From contig NZ_SPGF01000002.1 in the NCBI RefSeq assembly GCF_005844455.1, positions 18,208-82,207 of the forward strand: DNA of 64,000 nt, given 5' to 3'. The stretch is from Streptococcus mitis (GTDB lineage: Bacteria > Bacillota > Bacilli > Lactobacillales > Streptococcaceae). Under the pieces are notes generated by a model. The model worked only from the letters and a program-made list of their open reading frames with translations, was not told the DNA's origin and did not search any database. Both the position numbers and the translations under genes were made by a program. Positions 8,711 through 18,042 of this stretch are shown here, one piece after another; the stretch's first letter is position 1, and each line of letters starts with the position of its first letter.

Positions 8711-9469
8711 TTAAGTACGTTTCCATTTAATCACATATTTTTCACTGATATCGACCAGCTTCATACCCAAAAGACTGATAATCGACACCAGAATAATAAT
8801 GGCAAACATGGTATCATACTGAAACAGTTTTTTAGACTGAATCATATAAACACCAAGACCTTCAAAACCTCCTAGCCACTCGGACACCACGGTTGTGATA
8901 AAGGCGTAGGAGACACTGACCCTCAGACCTGCATAAAAGTAAGGCAGGCTAACCGGGATTTTAAAATGCCACAGGATTTGCCAAGGGTTTGCTCGCATCA
9001 GACCAAATAAGGTCAGCATATCCTTGTCACAATGTCTAAAACCGTCCAAGATACTGACAATGATAGGGAAGGTTGTCGTCAGAATAATCAAGACAATCTT
9101 GGGCAAAATCCCATAACCCAACCACAAGACCAATATAGGCGCTATGGCAATTGTCGGAATGGTCTGGATAACCACCATCATAGGATAGATAAGATCATTG
9201 AGCCAAGAGAGACTATCCATGAGCACAGCCATGAGACAGGCAATAAAGACACCCAGAATTAGACCTAGTAAAGCCACTCTCAAGGTCGCCCAACTATGGT
9301 GCCAGAGAAATTCTCTGTCACGAACAAAGGACTGGAGAATTTCAAGAGGAGTTGGCAGGATAAACTTGGGTAAAAGTTTGAATATTCCCGCTAACTGCCA
9401 GACCGACAAGACTCCGAGAAATCCCAAAAGACTAATCTGTCGTCTCATCATACTTTTCAAGTTTGTCAT
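8711..9469 (-). CDS. thiX: ABC transporter permease (thiamine-precursor uptake)
   Basis: 253 residues with about six membrane segments and the cytoplasmic EAA-type loop (FRHCDKDMLTLFGLMRANPWQILWHFKIP, near 147-175) of binding-protein-dependent permeases. Its start overlaps the 3' end of the MTH1187-family gene by 38 bases. I chose the ATG at 9469; a TTG one codon earlier and ATGs at 9451/9448 are possible. GGAGAG lies 13 bases upstream, which is a little far. It partners the ATPase and solute-binding proteins downstream. Confidence 0.9.
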   Translation of the reverse strand: MTNLKSMMRRQISLLGFLGVLSVWQLAGIFKLLPKFILPTPLEILQSFVRDREFLWHHSWATLRVALLGLILGVFIACLMAVLMDSLSWLNDLIYPMMVVIQTIPTIAIAPILVLWLGYGILPKIVLIILTTTFPIIVSILDGFRHCDKDMLTLFGLMRANPWQILWHFKIPVSLPYFYAGLRVSVSYAFITTVVSEWLGGFEGLGVYMIQSKKLFQYDTMFAIIILVSIISLLGMKLVDISEKYVIKWKRT

Positions 9470-9722
9470 CAATACTTAAAATCTCTCCTACATTTATTTT
9501 GATATTGGCAAAGACATTATCTGCCTCCTGCCCAGCCACTTCAAGCGCTTCTTTGAGAATGCGCATGAGCTCATCAAACTCCCCTTCCAAGACCGTTTCA
9601 AATGGTGTCACTACCATAATCACTTCTTGAGCTTGCAGATAAGCAATGACCTGATCAATAACAGCAATTCGATCAACCCCCTGCGATAAGGGTAAAACTT
9701 GCAAGGCAATGCTTGCTTTCAT
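9432..9722 (-). CDS. MTH1187-family thiamine-binding protein
   Basis: 96-residue small alpha/beta protein of the MTH1187/YkoF-like family (MKASIALQVLPL at the start; TPFETVLEGEFDELM in the middle), members of which bind thiamine or related compounds in the cytoplasm. The reading frame opens further upstream, but that start lies inside the riboswitch terminator; the ATG at 9722 follows a perfect AGGAGG. It is the first gene behind the TPP riboswitch and overlaps the permease gene. Its role in the importer (sensor, carrier or buffer) is not established. Confidence 0.88.
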   Translation of the reverse strand: MKASIALQVLPLSQGVDRIAVIDQVIAYLQAQEVIMVVTPFETVLEGEFDELMRILKEALEVAGQEADNVFANIKINVGEILSIDDKLEKYDETTD

Positions 9723-9752
9723 AAAAACCTCCTCTTCTCGTTTTCCTTTGAC

Positions 9753-9786
9753 AAAAAGAAAAACCTTTACCATATATGGAAAAGGT
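9753..9786 (-). terminator. Riboswitch-controlled intrinsic terminator
   Basis: On minus, ACCTTT then CCATATATGG then AAAGGT forms a long self-complementary stem, followed by TTTTTCTTTTT. It lies between the TPP aptamer and the first gene's ribosome site, as expected for a terminating expression platform. Confidence 0.8.
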
Positions 9787-9884
<98 letters not shown>

Positions 9885-9942
9885 ATATTATATGGACATA
9901 TGATAGCGCAAAACAAAAAAAATGTCAAGGAAACTGCTTACA

Positions 9943-9967
9943 GAAAAGAGCAGGAAATTTTTCCTGC
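9943..9967 (-). terminator. Terminator of cbpD
   Basis: On minus, GCAGGAAA, short loop, TTTCCTGC, then CTCTTTT, directly after the cbpD stop codon. Confidence 0.8.
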
Positions 9968-9977
9968 CCCCAATTTT

Positions 9978-11090
9978 CTATACTCGTACTCCATCACTGT
10001 TTACTCTGTAGCCATCCACCGTCGTATTGACAGCTAAGGCGCCTGAAGAGTAAGAATAATACCACTTACCTGAAACTTGATACCAACCTGTTTTCATTGC
10101 TCCTGAACTATCCAGATAGTACCATAGACCATTTTCCTTTAACCACCCTGTCTGCATTTCACCAGATGATTTCAAATAATACCAGCTAGAACCATCCTTC
10201 AACCAGCCTGTTGATTTAGACCCATTTGATTTGAAATGATACCAACTACCATTTATTTTTTTCCAACCAACAGTCAGAACATCATTGGAACTACCTTCTG
10301 TTTGATTCTGCGATGACGCAACCTCCTCTAACTGAATATAACGACGACTTCCACTATAAGATATATAACTCAACCACTTGTACCCATCTTTTTCAAGTAC
10401 CTGATCATAATGAACACTCTCACCTGGAGAATAATATGCAATTGAAGTTGAACTAACTAAAGGTTGATTTTTTATAGCTGCCTTATTCTTAAAATAATGT
10501 GTTCCTCCTGTCGAAGAAGGTTGACTATTGAATACTTTGCCACTACTTACTACATTACCCCCATCCAAATCTTTAAAATGAATAAATCCTGTCATCGTAT
10601 TCGCTTTTATAATTCGTTTATTATAGGATCCTGTATAACCATAGTTGTATTCCTCAATTTCTATATTATCCCCCATTACATTTGAAACCCAGGCAACATG
10701 ACCATATCCTCCTGCAGTAGACCAAGCAATAGATCCAATCGTTGGTACACTATCTACACGATAGCCTTCACGACGAGCACGATGCCCCCATTCATTCGCA
10801 TTTCCATAAGCCCTTGGAATCTCAAAACCATTGACACTACTCAAACGAAAGGCTGCAAAAGAAGTACACTGACGAGAATACATGCGCCACTGATCAATCT
10901 CCTGACTCCCATTTTTATAATAAGCAGGATAATCATCCCCACGCGCAATCGACCCATTCCCTCCAGAATAGGCATAGACACTATCACCCGCTGCTAGCAT
11001 CAATCCTACTACTAAAAAAGGAACAACCTTTTTAACTGACATCTTCAAACAATAACTTGTTCCTCTTGCTATAAACGGTAAAATTTTCAT
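9978..11090 (-). CDS. cbpD: Choline-binding murein hydrolase CbpD (competence fratricin)
   Basis: 370 residues. A signal peptide (cleavage near VYA-YS, residue 40) is followed by a CHAP amidase/peptidase domain with catalytic Cys75 (RQCTSF) and His131 (GYGHVAW), one SH3b domain (about 195-262), and a choline-binding tail of about four GWYxxxGxWYY repeats. Known role: secreted during competence, it binds teichoic-acid choline on non-competent siblings and lyses them. The ribosome site is AAGGAGG and a near-perfect combox lies upstream. The pneumococcal protein is about 448 residues with two SH3b domains, so this one seems to lack one. Confidence 0.93.
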   Translation of the reverse strand: MKILPFIARGTSYCLKMSVKKVVPFLVVGLMLAAGDSVYAYSGGNGSIARGDDYPAYYKNGSQEIDQWRMYSRQCTSFAAFRLSSVNGFEIPRAYGNANEWGHRARREGYRVDSVPTIGSIAWSTAGGYGHVAWVSNVMGDNIEIEEYNYGYTGSYNKRIIKANTMTGFIHFKDLDGGNVVSSGKVFNSQPSSTGGTHYFKNKAAIKNQPLVSSTSIAYYSPGESVHYDQVLEKDGYKWLSYISYSGSRRYIQLEEVASSQNQTEGSSNDVLTVGWKKINGSWYHFKSNGSKSTGWLKDGSSWYYLKSSGEMQTGWLKENGLWYYLDSSGAMKTGWYQVSGKWYYSYSSGALAVNTTVDGYRVNSDGVRV

Positions 11091-11139
11091 TCTTCCTCCT
11101 TGAAAAATAATATAAATCGAAGATTACCTTCACTTAAAC

Positions 11140-11147
11140 TATTCGGA
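11140..11147 (-). promoter_or_regulatory. Combox (ComX/SigX promoter) of cbpD
   Basis: On minus, TCCGAATA, one mismatch from TACGAATA. It lies about 50 bases upstream of the start codon and is preceded by a T-rich tract, as usual for late competence promoters. Confidence 0.75.
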
Positions 11148-11151
11148 GAAA

Positions 11152-11181
11152 AAAGAAAAAGTGAGAAAATTTCTCACTTTA
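11152..11181 (-). terminator. Terminator overlapping the veg stop codon
   Basis: AAAGTGAGAAA/TTTCTCACTTT palindrome, then TTTTTC on minus. The veg stop codon is in the first arm, so translation and hairpin formation may compete. Confidence 0.75.
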
Positions 11182-11445
11182 GTCAAGATAATGAATCAAA
11201 TTCTTTTCAGTAAGGATATCTGAGTAAGTAAAGGACTCAACATAAACATTAGCTTGTTTATCTCCTTCAACATTCCCAAATTCCACGATAAATAGGGATG
11301 GATAAACTTCAATTAGCTTACCCAATCTATTTTTTTGGCGCTTACGTCCATTTTCCAAAGTCATTTCAATTACATGACCCTCATGCGCCTTGATTTCTTC
11401 TTTAATTTTTTTCATCTTAGCTACATCTGTAAATGCATCTGTCAT
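11179..11445 (-). CDS. veg: Veg family protein
   Basis: 88 residues covering the whole Veg (DUF1021) family: an N-terminal helix, then an SH3-like beta domain with MTLENGRKRQKNRLGKLIEVYPSLFIVEF. In Bacillus Veg is very abundant and has been linked to biofilm gene control and spore outgrowth; the streptococcal role is not known. It starts one base beyond the dnaB stop codon, so the two are probably co-transcribed. A terminator follows directly. Confidence 0.93.
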   Translation of the reverse strand: MTDAFTDVAKMKKIKEEIKAHEGHVIEMTLENGRKRQKNRLGKLIEVYPSLFIVEFGNVEGDKQANVYVESFTYSDILTEKNLIHYLD

Positions 11446-11446
11446 T

Positions 11447-12799
11447 TTATGCCTCCCTTTTTGAGATACTTGAAAATTTATTGTATTCTTTTTGGAAAAT
11501 TAATTCCACTGTTCCACGAGCTCCACTACGGTTTTTCTCGATAATAACTTCTACCTTATTATTTGGTATGCCTTCCTCTTCTTCACCACCACGCTCATAG
11601 TAATCGTCTCGATAAAGAAAGGCTACGATATCAGCGTCCTGCTCAATAGACCCAGATTCACGAATATCAGACAAGACCGGTCTCTTGTCCTGACGTTGTT
11701 CTACACCACGAGAAAGCTGACTTAGAGCGATTACGGGAACTTTCAGTTCCTTGGCTAGGATTTTCAACTGACGTGAAATCTCTGAAACCTCTTGTTGACG
11801 ATTTTCTCGACCAGTTCCCGTAATCAATTGAAGGTAGTCTATCAAAATCAAACCAAGATTCCCAGTTTCTTGAGCCAGTTTGCGTGATCGCGAACGAATT
11901 TCCGTGATCCGAATACCTGGTGTATCATCGATATAGATACTTGCATTCGCGAGATTCCCTTGAGCAATGGTATATTTTTGCCATTCCTCATCGGTCAATT
12001 GACCCGTACGGATAGAATGCGACTCCACCAACCCTTCTGCCGCTAACATACGGTCCACTAGACTTTCCGCACCCATTTCGAGCGAAAAGATAGCAACCGT
12101 TTTGTCCAACTTGGTCCCAATATTCTGAGCAATATTCAAGGCAAAGGCTGTCTTACCAACCGCTGGACGAGCTGCTAGAATAATCAACTCCTCCTCATGC
12201 AAACCAGTCGTCATATGATCTAAATCACGATAACCTGTCGCAATACCAGTAATATCGGTCGTTTGTTGCGAGCGAGCTTCCAGATTTCCAAAGTTGACGT
12301 TCAACACATCTCGAATATTCTTAAATCCACTTCGATTTGCATTTTCACTGACATCAATCAACCCTTTTTCAGCCTGAGCAATGATTTCATCAGCTGGTTG
12401 TGAAGCCTCGTAAGCTTGGTTGACAGAGTCTGTCAACTTGGCAATTAGTCGCCGTAGCATGGCTTTTTCAGCAACAATCTTAGCATAATACTCCGCATTA
12501 GCAGAAGTTGGCACAGAATTGACAATCTCAACCAAGTAAGACAAGCCACCAATATTCTGTAAGTCACCTTGATTATCAAGAATGGTGCGAACCGTTGTTG
12601 CATCTATAGCATCTCCACGATCGGATAAGTCAACCATAGCTTGGAAAATCAAACGATGGGCATACTTAAAAAAGTCCCGAGACTCAATATATTCTCGCAC
12701 AAAAACAAGCTTACTCTCGTCAATAAAGATAGCCCCCAAAACGGATTGCTCAGCTAAGATATCTTGAGGTTGTACTCGTAACTCTTCTACTTCTGCCAT
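11447..12799 (-). CDS. dnaB: Replicative DNA helicase (DnaB family; DnaC in Bacillus)
   Basis: 450 residues: N-terminal helical domain (about 10-115, LAEQSVLGAIF), linker helix, then the RecA-like hexameric helicase domain with Walker A ARPAVGKTAFALNIA near 205-220, Walker B LILIDYLQLI, and SQLSRGVEQR. It unwinds the chromosome ahead of the polymerase after loading at oriC. It sits in a minus-strand run with rplI upstream and veg downstream. Length and motifs are complete. Confidence 0.97.
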   Translation of the reverse strand: MAEVEELRVQPQDILAEQSVLGAIFIDESKLVFVREYIESRDFFKYAHRLIFQAMVDLSDRGDAIDATTVRTILDNQGDLQNIGGLSYLVEIVNSVPTSANAEYYAKIVAEKAMLRRLIAKLTDSVNQAYEASQPADEIIAQAEKGLIDVSENANRSGFKNIRDVLNVNFGNLEARSQQTTDITGIATGYRDLDHMTTGLHEEELIILAARPAVGKTAFALNIAQNIGTKLDKTVAIFSLEMGAESLVDRMLAAEGLVESHSIRTGQLTDEEWQKYTIAQGNLANASIYIDDTPGIRITEIRSRSRKLAQETGNLGLILIDYLQLITGTGRENRQQEVSEISRQLKILAKELKVPVIALSQLSRGVEQRQDKRPVLSDIRESGSIEQDADIVAFLYRDDYYERGGEEEEGIPNNKVEVIIEKNRSGARGTVELIFQKEYNKFSSISKREA

Positions 12800-12842
12800 C
12801 AGACTTCCCTTCCTTTTACAATCTTGTCAAGAAGGTGTAAAT

Positions 12843-13295
12843 TTATCCTTCTTTCACACGAAGATTGATTACACTTGTGATATCTTGATAGATTTTCACT
12901 GGCACATCAATCAAACCAACCGCTCGAATCGGAGCTTGTACTTGAATATGGCGTTTATCAATCTTAATTCCAAATTGCTTTTGCAATTCTTCTGCAATTT
13001 TCTTATTGGTAATAGAACCAAAAGTACGGCCATCTGGACCAACTTTTTCAACAAATTCTACAACAGTTTCTTCTGCTTCAAGTTGGGCTTTAATTGCTTT
13101 TGCTTCTGCAATCATCTCAGCGTGAGCTTTTTCTTCAGATTTTTGTTTACCACGAAGCTCACCTACCGCTTGAGCAGTCGCTTCTTTAGCTAGATTTTTT
13201 TTGATAAGAAAGTTTTGCGCATACCCTGTTGGTACTTCCTTAATTTCGCCTTTTTTACCTTTTCCTTTAACATCTGCTAAAAAGATTACCTTCAT
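12843..13295 (-). CDS. rplI: 50S ribosomal protein L9
   Basis: 150 residues, normal length. It has the N-terminal L9 motif ([30 protein letters not shown]), a long connecting helix (about 45-80) and the C-terminal RNA-binding domain. It overlaps the gdpP 3' end by 4 bases, the usual gdpP-rplI-dnaB order of Firmicutes, which points to translational coupling. Confidence 0.97.
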   Translation of the reverse strand: MKVIFLADVKGKGKKGEIKEVPTGYAQNFLIKKNLAKEATAQAVGELRGKQKSEEKAHAEMIAEAKAIKAQLEAEETVVEFVEKVGPDGRTFGSITNKKIAEELQKQFGIKIDKRHIQVQAPIRAVGLIDVPVKIYQDITSVINLRVKEG

Positions 13296-15265
13296 TCTTC
13301 TTTCTCCTTTTCCTTTATTTCATTTAATACAATTTCTGTCAGTTTTTCACCTGCTTCTGACAAGGTTAAATCTTTAATTTGAGCTGCTGCCAAATTAAAG
13401 TGGCCGCCACCTCCCAGCTCTTCCATGATCCGTTGTACATTCAGCTTACTACGACTGCGAGCTGAGATAGAGATAAACCCTTGTGTATTCTTCGCAAGAA
13501 CAAAACTCGCTTCAATACCTGACATAGCTAACATGGCATCTGCTGCCTTACTAATAACAACTGTATCATAGCATTTCGAGTCCTTAGCCTCTGCTATCAG
13601 TACATCTGAACCTAATTTACGCCCCTGTAAAATCAGTTCATTGACCTCACGATATTCTTCAAAATCTGTCGCAGCAATTTCTTGGATAGCAATACTATCA
13701 CTTCCTCTCGTTCTGAGATAGCTAGCAACATCAAATGTCCGACTAGTCACTCGTGAGGTGAAATTTTTAGTATCCAACATCATACCAGCCATTAAAACAC
13801 TTGCTTGCATACGACTCAAACGATTTTTCTTAGAATTCTGGAACTGAATCAATTCCGTTACCAACTCACTGGCACTGCTGGCACCACTTTCGATATAAGT
13901 GATAACGGCATTATCAGGAAAATCCTGATCCCTTCTGTGGTGGTCAATAACAATGGTCTGTGTAAACAAATCATAAAATTCTTTCGATAAAGTTAAGGCA
14001 GTCTTTGAATGGTCTACCAGAATCAACAAAGAACGATTGGTCACTAATCCCATTGCCTCCTTAACCGACAACAACTTCGTAACTCCTTCTTTTTCTAAGA
14101 ATGAAACAGCTCGTTCAATATCTGGTGACATTTGATCTTCATCATAAAGAGCATAGCTATTTTCAGTCACATTACTAGAAAACAACTGCATACCTACAGC
14201 AGAGCCCAAAGCATCCATATCTAGATTTTTGTGACCAACTACAAAAACCTGATCCACACTTCGAATTTTATCTGAAATAGCCGTCATCATAGCGCGCGTA
14301 CGTGTCCTTGTACGTTTGATTGACGCCGCAGATCCACCACCAAAATAAACGGGATTTTTCGTTTCGTCATTCTCCTTGACAACCACCTGGTCGCCACCAC
14401 GCACTTCAGCCAAGTTCAAGTTGAGCAATGCAACTTTCCCGATTTCATCATGATATCCATCACCATAAGAAAATCCCATACTTAGGGTCAAAGGCAACTG
14501 TCTCTGTTTCGCCTCTTCTCTGAAAGCATCGATAACAGAAAATTTATCATTCATCAATCCCTCAAGTACCGTGTAGTCCGTAAATAGATAAAAGCGATCC
14601 ATACTTACTCGACGGGAGAACATGGCATGTTTACCAGCAAATTCTGAAACAAAATTGGCCACAAAACTATTGATATGACTGATATCAGACTCGGATGTTT
14701 CATCTTCTAAATCATCGTAGTTGTCAACAGAAACGATCCCAATCACAGGTCGACTCGTTACTAACTCAACAGTCGCTTCATATTCACCAGACACATCAAA
14801 GAAGTAAAGAACCCCAGATACCTTGTCCATATGAACCGAATAACGGGTCTCACCCAAGGTGGCATAAGAACCTGGATTTCCTACCGATGCCTTAATAATT
14901 GTTTGAATTAACGCCACATCAATCTCGCCCATTTCATTAGTCAAAATCAATTCAGCATAAGGATTAAACCATTCAACTTCACCTGACGACAAGTCTAATT
15001 TAATAACTCCAACAGGCATCTGTTCTAACAAGGTTGTCAAACTTTCTTCAGCTTGGTGGTTTACATACTGGATTTGTTCTACTTCACTCCTTGAGTAGTA
15101 GTCTCTCTGATGGATGAACAATAAAATATATGAACCCAAAATAAGTAGCAAAAGAAATAGCGTTACCAGTGTATTCGTTACAAAAACAAGTTGCACAGAT
15201 AGCACTCCGAACGCCACTATTCCTAATATTAAGGGGAAAATAGGACTTACATAAAATTTTTTCAT
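13292..15265 (-). CDS. gdpP: Cyclic-di-AMP phosphodiesterase GdpP (Pde1)
   Basis: 657 residues from the ATG at 15265, which has an AGAGG ribosome site; the frame opens 27 codons earlier but the usual [11 protein letters not shown] start is here. Two N-terminal membrane helices (about 1-55) are followed by a PAS-like domain (about 60-160), a degenerate GGDEF domain (about 170-300), a DHH domain ([12 protein letters not shown] near 345) and DHHA1 ([10 protein letters not shown] near 605). It hydrolyses c-di-AMP and so affects potassium balance, cell-wall stress and beta-lactam tolerance. The DHH motifs look intact. Confidence 0.95.
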   Translation of the reverse strand: MKKFYVSPIFPLILGIVAFGVLSVQLVFVTNTLVTLFLLLLILGSYILLFIHQRDYYSRSEVEQIQYVNHQAEESLTTLLEQMPVGVIKLDLSSGEVEWFNPYAELILTNEMGEIDVALIQTIIKASVGNPGSYATLGETRYSVHMDKVSGVLYFFDVSGEYEATVELVTSRPVIGIVSVDNYDDLEDETSESDISHINSFVANFVSEFAGKHAMFSRRVSMDRFYLFTDYTVLEGLMNDKFSVIDAFREEAKQRQLPLTLSMGFSYGDGYHDEIGKVALLNLNLAEVRGGDQVVVKENDETKNPVYFGGGSAASIKRTRTRTRAMMTAISDKIRSVDQVFVVGHKNLDMDALGSAVGMQLFSSNVTENSYALYDEDQMSPDIERAVSFLEKEGVTKLLSVKEAMGLVTNRSLLILVDHSKTALTLSKEFYDLFTQTIVIDHHRRDQDFPDNAVITYIESGASSASELVTELIQFQNSKKNRLSRMQASVLMAGMMLDTKNFTSRVTSRTFDVASYLRTRGSDSIAIQEIAATDFEEYREVNELILQGRKLGSDVLIAEAKDSKCYDTVVISKAADAMLAMSGIEASFVLAKNTQGFISISARSRSKLNVQRIMEELGGGGHFNLAAAQIKDLTLSEAGEKLTEIVLNEIKEKEKEE

Positions 15266-15352
15266 TCCAAACCTCTTGGCACCCATTATACCATAATAAC
15301 CACCAAAAAGCGACTTTTTAAAAGTGTAATCAGTAATTCTATCCATTGTAAG

Positions 15353-15383
15353 AAAAAGGAGGTTTACAATTCAGTAAACCTCC
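15353..15383 (-). terminator. Terminator of hpf
   Basis: On minus, GGAGGTTTAC, 6-base loop, GTAAACCTCC, then TTTTT: a strong hairpin between hpf and gdpP. Confidence 0.9.
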
Positions 15384-15400
15384 CTTTACACATATTGAAA

Positions 15401-15949
15401 TTAAGATTCTTTAACTTCTAACAGACCAATTTCGCCATCTTCACGACGATAAATCACATTGGTTGTTTGATCTTCAACATCCACATAGATAAAGAAATCA
15501 TGTCCCAACAAATCCATCTGTAGAATAGCTTCTTCCAAATCCATTGGTTTTAAATCAATTTGTTTTGAACGAACAACTCTAGACTGGACAACATTTGGAT
15601 CTTCCACCAAAGCATCTGTAAATAATTGACTAGTTGCCACCTTATTTTTATTTTTACGCTCGATTTTTGTTTTATTTTTACGAATCTGACGTTCAATTTT
15701 ATCGGTTACAAGGTCAATTGAACCATACATATCTTGAGACACATCTTCTGCACGAAGAGTAATAGAGCCAAGCGGAATCGTTACTTCCACTTTAGCAGTT
15801 TTTTCACGATACACCTTCAAGTTAACTCGAGCATCCAACTCTTGTTCAGCTTGAAAATACTTTTCGATCTTTTCGAGTTTAGAAACTACATAATCACGAA
15901 TTGCTTCTGTTACTTCTAGGTTTTCACCACGGATACTATATTTAATCAT
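15401..15949 (-). CDS. hpf: Long-form ribosome hibernation promoting factor
   Basis: 182 residues: N-terminal S30AE domain (about 1-100) that occupies the 30S decoding region, a linker, and a C-terminal dimerisation domain (about 125-180, LMDLEEAILQMDLLGHDFFIYVD) that joins two ribosomes into 100S particles. The C-terminal domain makes it the long form. It has its own promoter (15991-16019) and terminator, so it is a single-gene unit directly downstream of comFA-comFC. Confidence 0.95.
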   Translation of the reverse strand: MIKYSIRGENLEVTEAIRDYVVSKLEKIEKYFQAEQELDARVNLKVYREKTAKVEVTIPLGSITLRAEDVSQDMYGSIDLVTDKIERQIRKNKTKIERKNKNKVATSQLFTDALVEDPNVVQSRVVRSKQIDLKPMDLEEAILQMDLLGHDFFIYVDVEDQTTNVIYRREDGEIGLLEVKES

Positions 15950-15990
15950 ATGAGTACCTTCTTTCTAAACATTTTTGTTTTTCTGATTTC

Positions 15991-16019
15991 ATTATAACGC
16001 TTTCATTTTATTTTTGCAA
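15991..16019 (-). promoter_or_regulatory. hpf promoter
   Basis: On minus, TTGCAA (16019-16014), 17-base spacer, TATAAT (15996-15991), about 40 bases upstream of the hpf start. Confidence 0.7.
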
Positions 16020-16028
16020 ATTTTTTCC

Positions 16029-16691
16029 TCATCTTACAAGGGAAAAAGTTTTTACATCCTCAGCACCAGCTTCTTCCAGCAGTTTCTTCACACGATTTAT
16101 AGTTGTTCCAGTAGTATAAATATCATCTATAAGTAGGATTTTTTTAGGAATAGTGACTTCACTTTTAATAAAGAACGGAAGTTCTGTTGCCAAGCGTTCT
16201 GAGCGACTTTTAGAAGAACTAGCTCTCTCTTCTCTTTTATCTAATAAATCCAGATATTTGAATCTTGCTGCATCTACCAAGCCCTTAACCTGATTAAATC
16301 CTCTGTCAAGCAATCTTTTAGGACTTAGGGGAATTACAACAAATTGATACTCTTTGTACTTTTTCAACTCCTCACTTAAAAATGAAGCGAAAACTTTTCT
16401 TAAAAGGAAGTCTCCATCAAACTTATATCGACTGAAAAAATCTTTCATAACTTGATTGTAAGTAAAAATCGCTCTATGGGAGACCTCAATTCCTTCTTTA
16501 CACCAAAATTGACAATCTTGACACTTTGTTGACAATCCTGTTTTCATACAGTTTGGACAGCTCTCTTCTCCAATCCTCTCAAAAGTAGAGTCACAGTCTG
16601 AACAAAGACAAGAGTCATCATTCTTCAGAAGTAAGAGACTACTAAAAGTTAAAACAGTCTTCATAGTCTGCCCACATAACAAACACTTCAT
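16029..16691 (-). CDS. comFC: Competence protein ComFC
   Basis: 220 residues: N-terminal Cys-rich zinc-finger region (CLLCG at residue 3, then three more CxxC pairs by about residue 60) followed by a phosphoribosyltransferase-type domain whose PRPP loop is KILLIDDIYTTGTT (about 186-199). ComFC is needed for efficient transformation and works with ComFA, probably during DNA uptake across the membrane. It overlaps comFA by 4 bases and should share its combox promoter. Confidence 0.95.
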   Translation of the reverse strand: MKCLLCGQTMKTVLTFSSLLLLKNDDSCLCSDCDSTFERIGEESCPNCMKTGLSTKCQDCQFWCKEGIEVSHRAIFTYNQVMKDFFSRYKFDGDFLLRKVFASFLSEELKKYKEYQFVVIPLSPKRLLDRGFNQVKGLVDAARFKYLDLLDKREERASSSKSRSERLATELPFFIKSEVTIPKKILLIDDIYTTGTTINRVKKLLEEAGAEDVKTFSLVR

Positions 16692-17986
16692 AAGCCTGCC
16701 TCCTTGTTCATCTGCTGAATTTCCTTAATCGCCTTCTTGATTGAATCATTTAATCCGTCATGAAAGAAAAGCAAATCTCCTGTCGGTCTATCCATGCTTC
16801 GTCCAACTCGTCCACCAATCTGAATCAAACTAGACTTGGTAAACAAACGATGATTGGCCTCTACTACAAAAACATCCACACAAGGGAAGGTAACTCCACG
16901 TTCCAATATCGTCGTACTGATAAGTATTGTCAGTTCTCCATCTCGAAAAGCTTGTACTTGCTCTAATCGATCTTCTGTTACGGAAGAAACAAAACCAATT
17001 TTCTCATTTGGAAATTGCTCCTGTAAGATTTCCTTTAGCTGCTCCCCTTTCTTAATTTCTGATGCAAAAATGAGTAACGGATAAGCTGTCTTTCTCTGTT
17101 TCTCAATATAAGTCTTTAACTTTGGTGACAAACGATTTTTATCCAGATAGCGATTAAAATTCGATAACCAAACTGGTTTAGGGATAATCAACGGATTCCC
17201 ATGGAATCGTCTAGGTAAGCTCAGTCTTTTTAATTCTCCTAAACGGACTTTCCTATCTAACTCATCTGTCGAAGTCGCTGTTAAAAAGATTCTCAGCCCA
17301 TTCTCCTTTACACTATTCTTGACAGCATGGTAAAGCGTTGGATTATCAACATAAGGAAAGGCATCTACTTCATCCACTATCAGCAAATCAAAAGCTTGAT
17401 AAAATTTCAATAACTGATGGGTCGTCGCAACAACTAATGGGGTTCGGAAATACGGTTCTGATTCTCCATGTAGAAGAGCTATCTCGCAAGAAAAATCCTG
17501 TTGCAGGCGCTTATACAGCTCCAAACAAACATCTATGCGAGGACTAGCCAAGCATACTGCACCTCCCGCATTAATCACTTTAGCCACTACTTGATAAATC
17601 ATTTCTGTCTTTCCAGCTCCTGTCACCGCATGTACCAATGTTGACTCTTGCTTGTCTACTGCTTGAATCAGTCCCTCTGACACCTGCTCTTGAAAAGGAG
17701 TTAATTGACCACGCCATTTAAGAACATCTTGCTTCGGAAAATCCTCCTGCGGAAAATAGTATAAAGCTTGATCACTCCTAACTCTCTTCATCAGCAAGCA
17801 CTCTCGACAATAGTAAGCACCGATGGGCAAATACCATTCCTCTAGAATAATACTATTACAACGTTGACAGAAAAATTTCCCCTTCTCCTTTCTCATTGCT
17901 GGAAGTTTCTCCGCCAACTGACGTTCCTCTTCTGTTAATTCATTCTCCGTAAACAAACGACCGAGATAATTTGGATTTACTTTCAT
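16688..17986 (-). CDS. comFA: Competence DNA-uptake helicase ComFA
   Basis: 432 residues: N-terminal zinc-binding CxxC pairs (CQRC and CREC, about 40-65), then a superfamily 2 helicase core with Walker A TGAGKTE near 125, Walker B DEVD (LIVDEVDAFPY) and motif VI QIGGRVGRS. It acts at the cytoplasmic face of the transformation pore in pulling in single-stranded DNA. The start at 17986 has almost no room upstream: the combox ends 7 bases before it and there is no good ribosome site, so the mRNA may be leaderless. Confidence 0.96.
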   Translation of the reverse strand: MKVNPNYLGRLFTENELTEEERQLAEKLPAMRKEKGKFFCQRCNSIILEEWYLPIGAYYCRECLLMKRVRSDQALYYFPQEDFPKQDVLKWRGQLTPFQEQVSEGLIQAVDKQESTLVHAVTGAGKTEMIYQVVAKVINAGGAVCLASPRIDVCLELYKRLQQDFSCEIALLHGESEPYFRTPLVVATTHQLLKFYQAFDLLIVDEVDAFPYVDNPTLYHAVKNSVKENGLRIFLTATSTDELDRKVRLGELKRLSLPRRFHGNPLIIPKPVWLSNFNRYLDKNRLSPKLKTYIEKQRKTAYPLLIFASEIKKGEQLKEILQEQFPNEKIGFVSSVTEDRLEQVQAFRDGELTILISTTILERGVTFPCVDVFVVEANHRLFTKSSLIQIGGRVGRSMDRPTGDLLFFHDGLNDSIKKAIKEIQQMNKEAGL

Positions 17987-17993
17987 ACTTCTT

Positions 17994-18001
17994 TATTCGT
18001 A
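17994..18001 (-). promoter_or_regulatory. Combox of comFA-comFC
   Basis: Exact TACGAATA on minus (18001-17994), the core of the ComX/SigX promoter. Only 7 bases separate it from the comFA start codon. Confidence 0.85.
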
Positions 18002-18042
18002 AAAACCTAGCGCTTTAGATGATTTTTTAGTACAATTAAATC

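Noticed and set aside
9723..9773. Longer N-terminus of the MTH1187-family protein
   Set aside because: It would be read through the riboswitch terminator and the AGGAGG site; the ATG at 9722 fits the family.
15266..15346. 27-codon N-terminal extension of gdpP
   Set aside because: Not conserved in sequence type, and the usual start with a ribosome site is at 15265.
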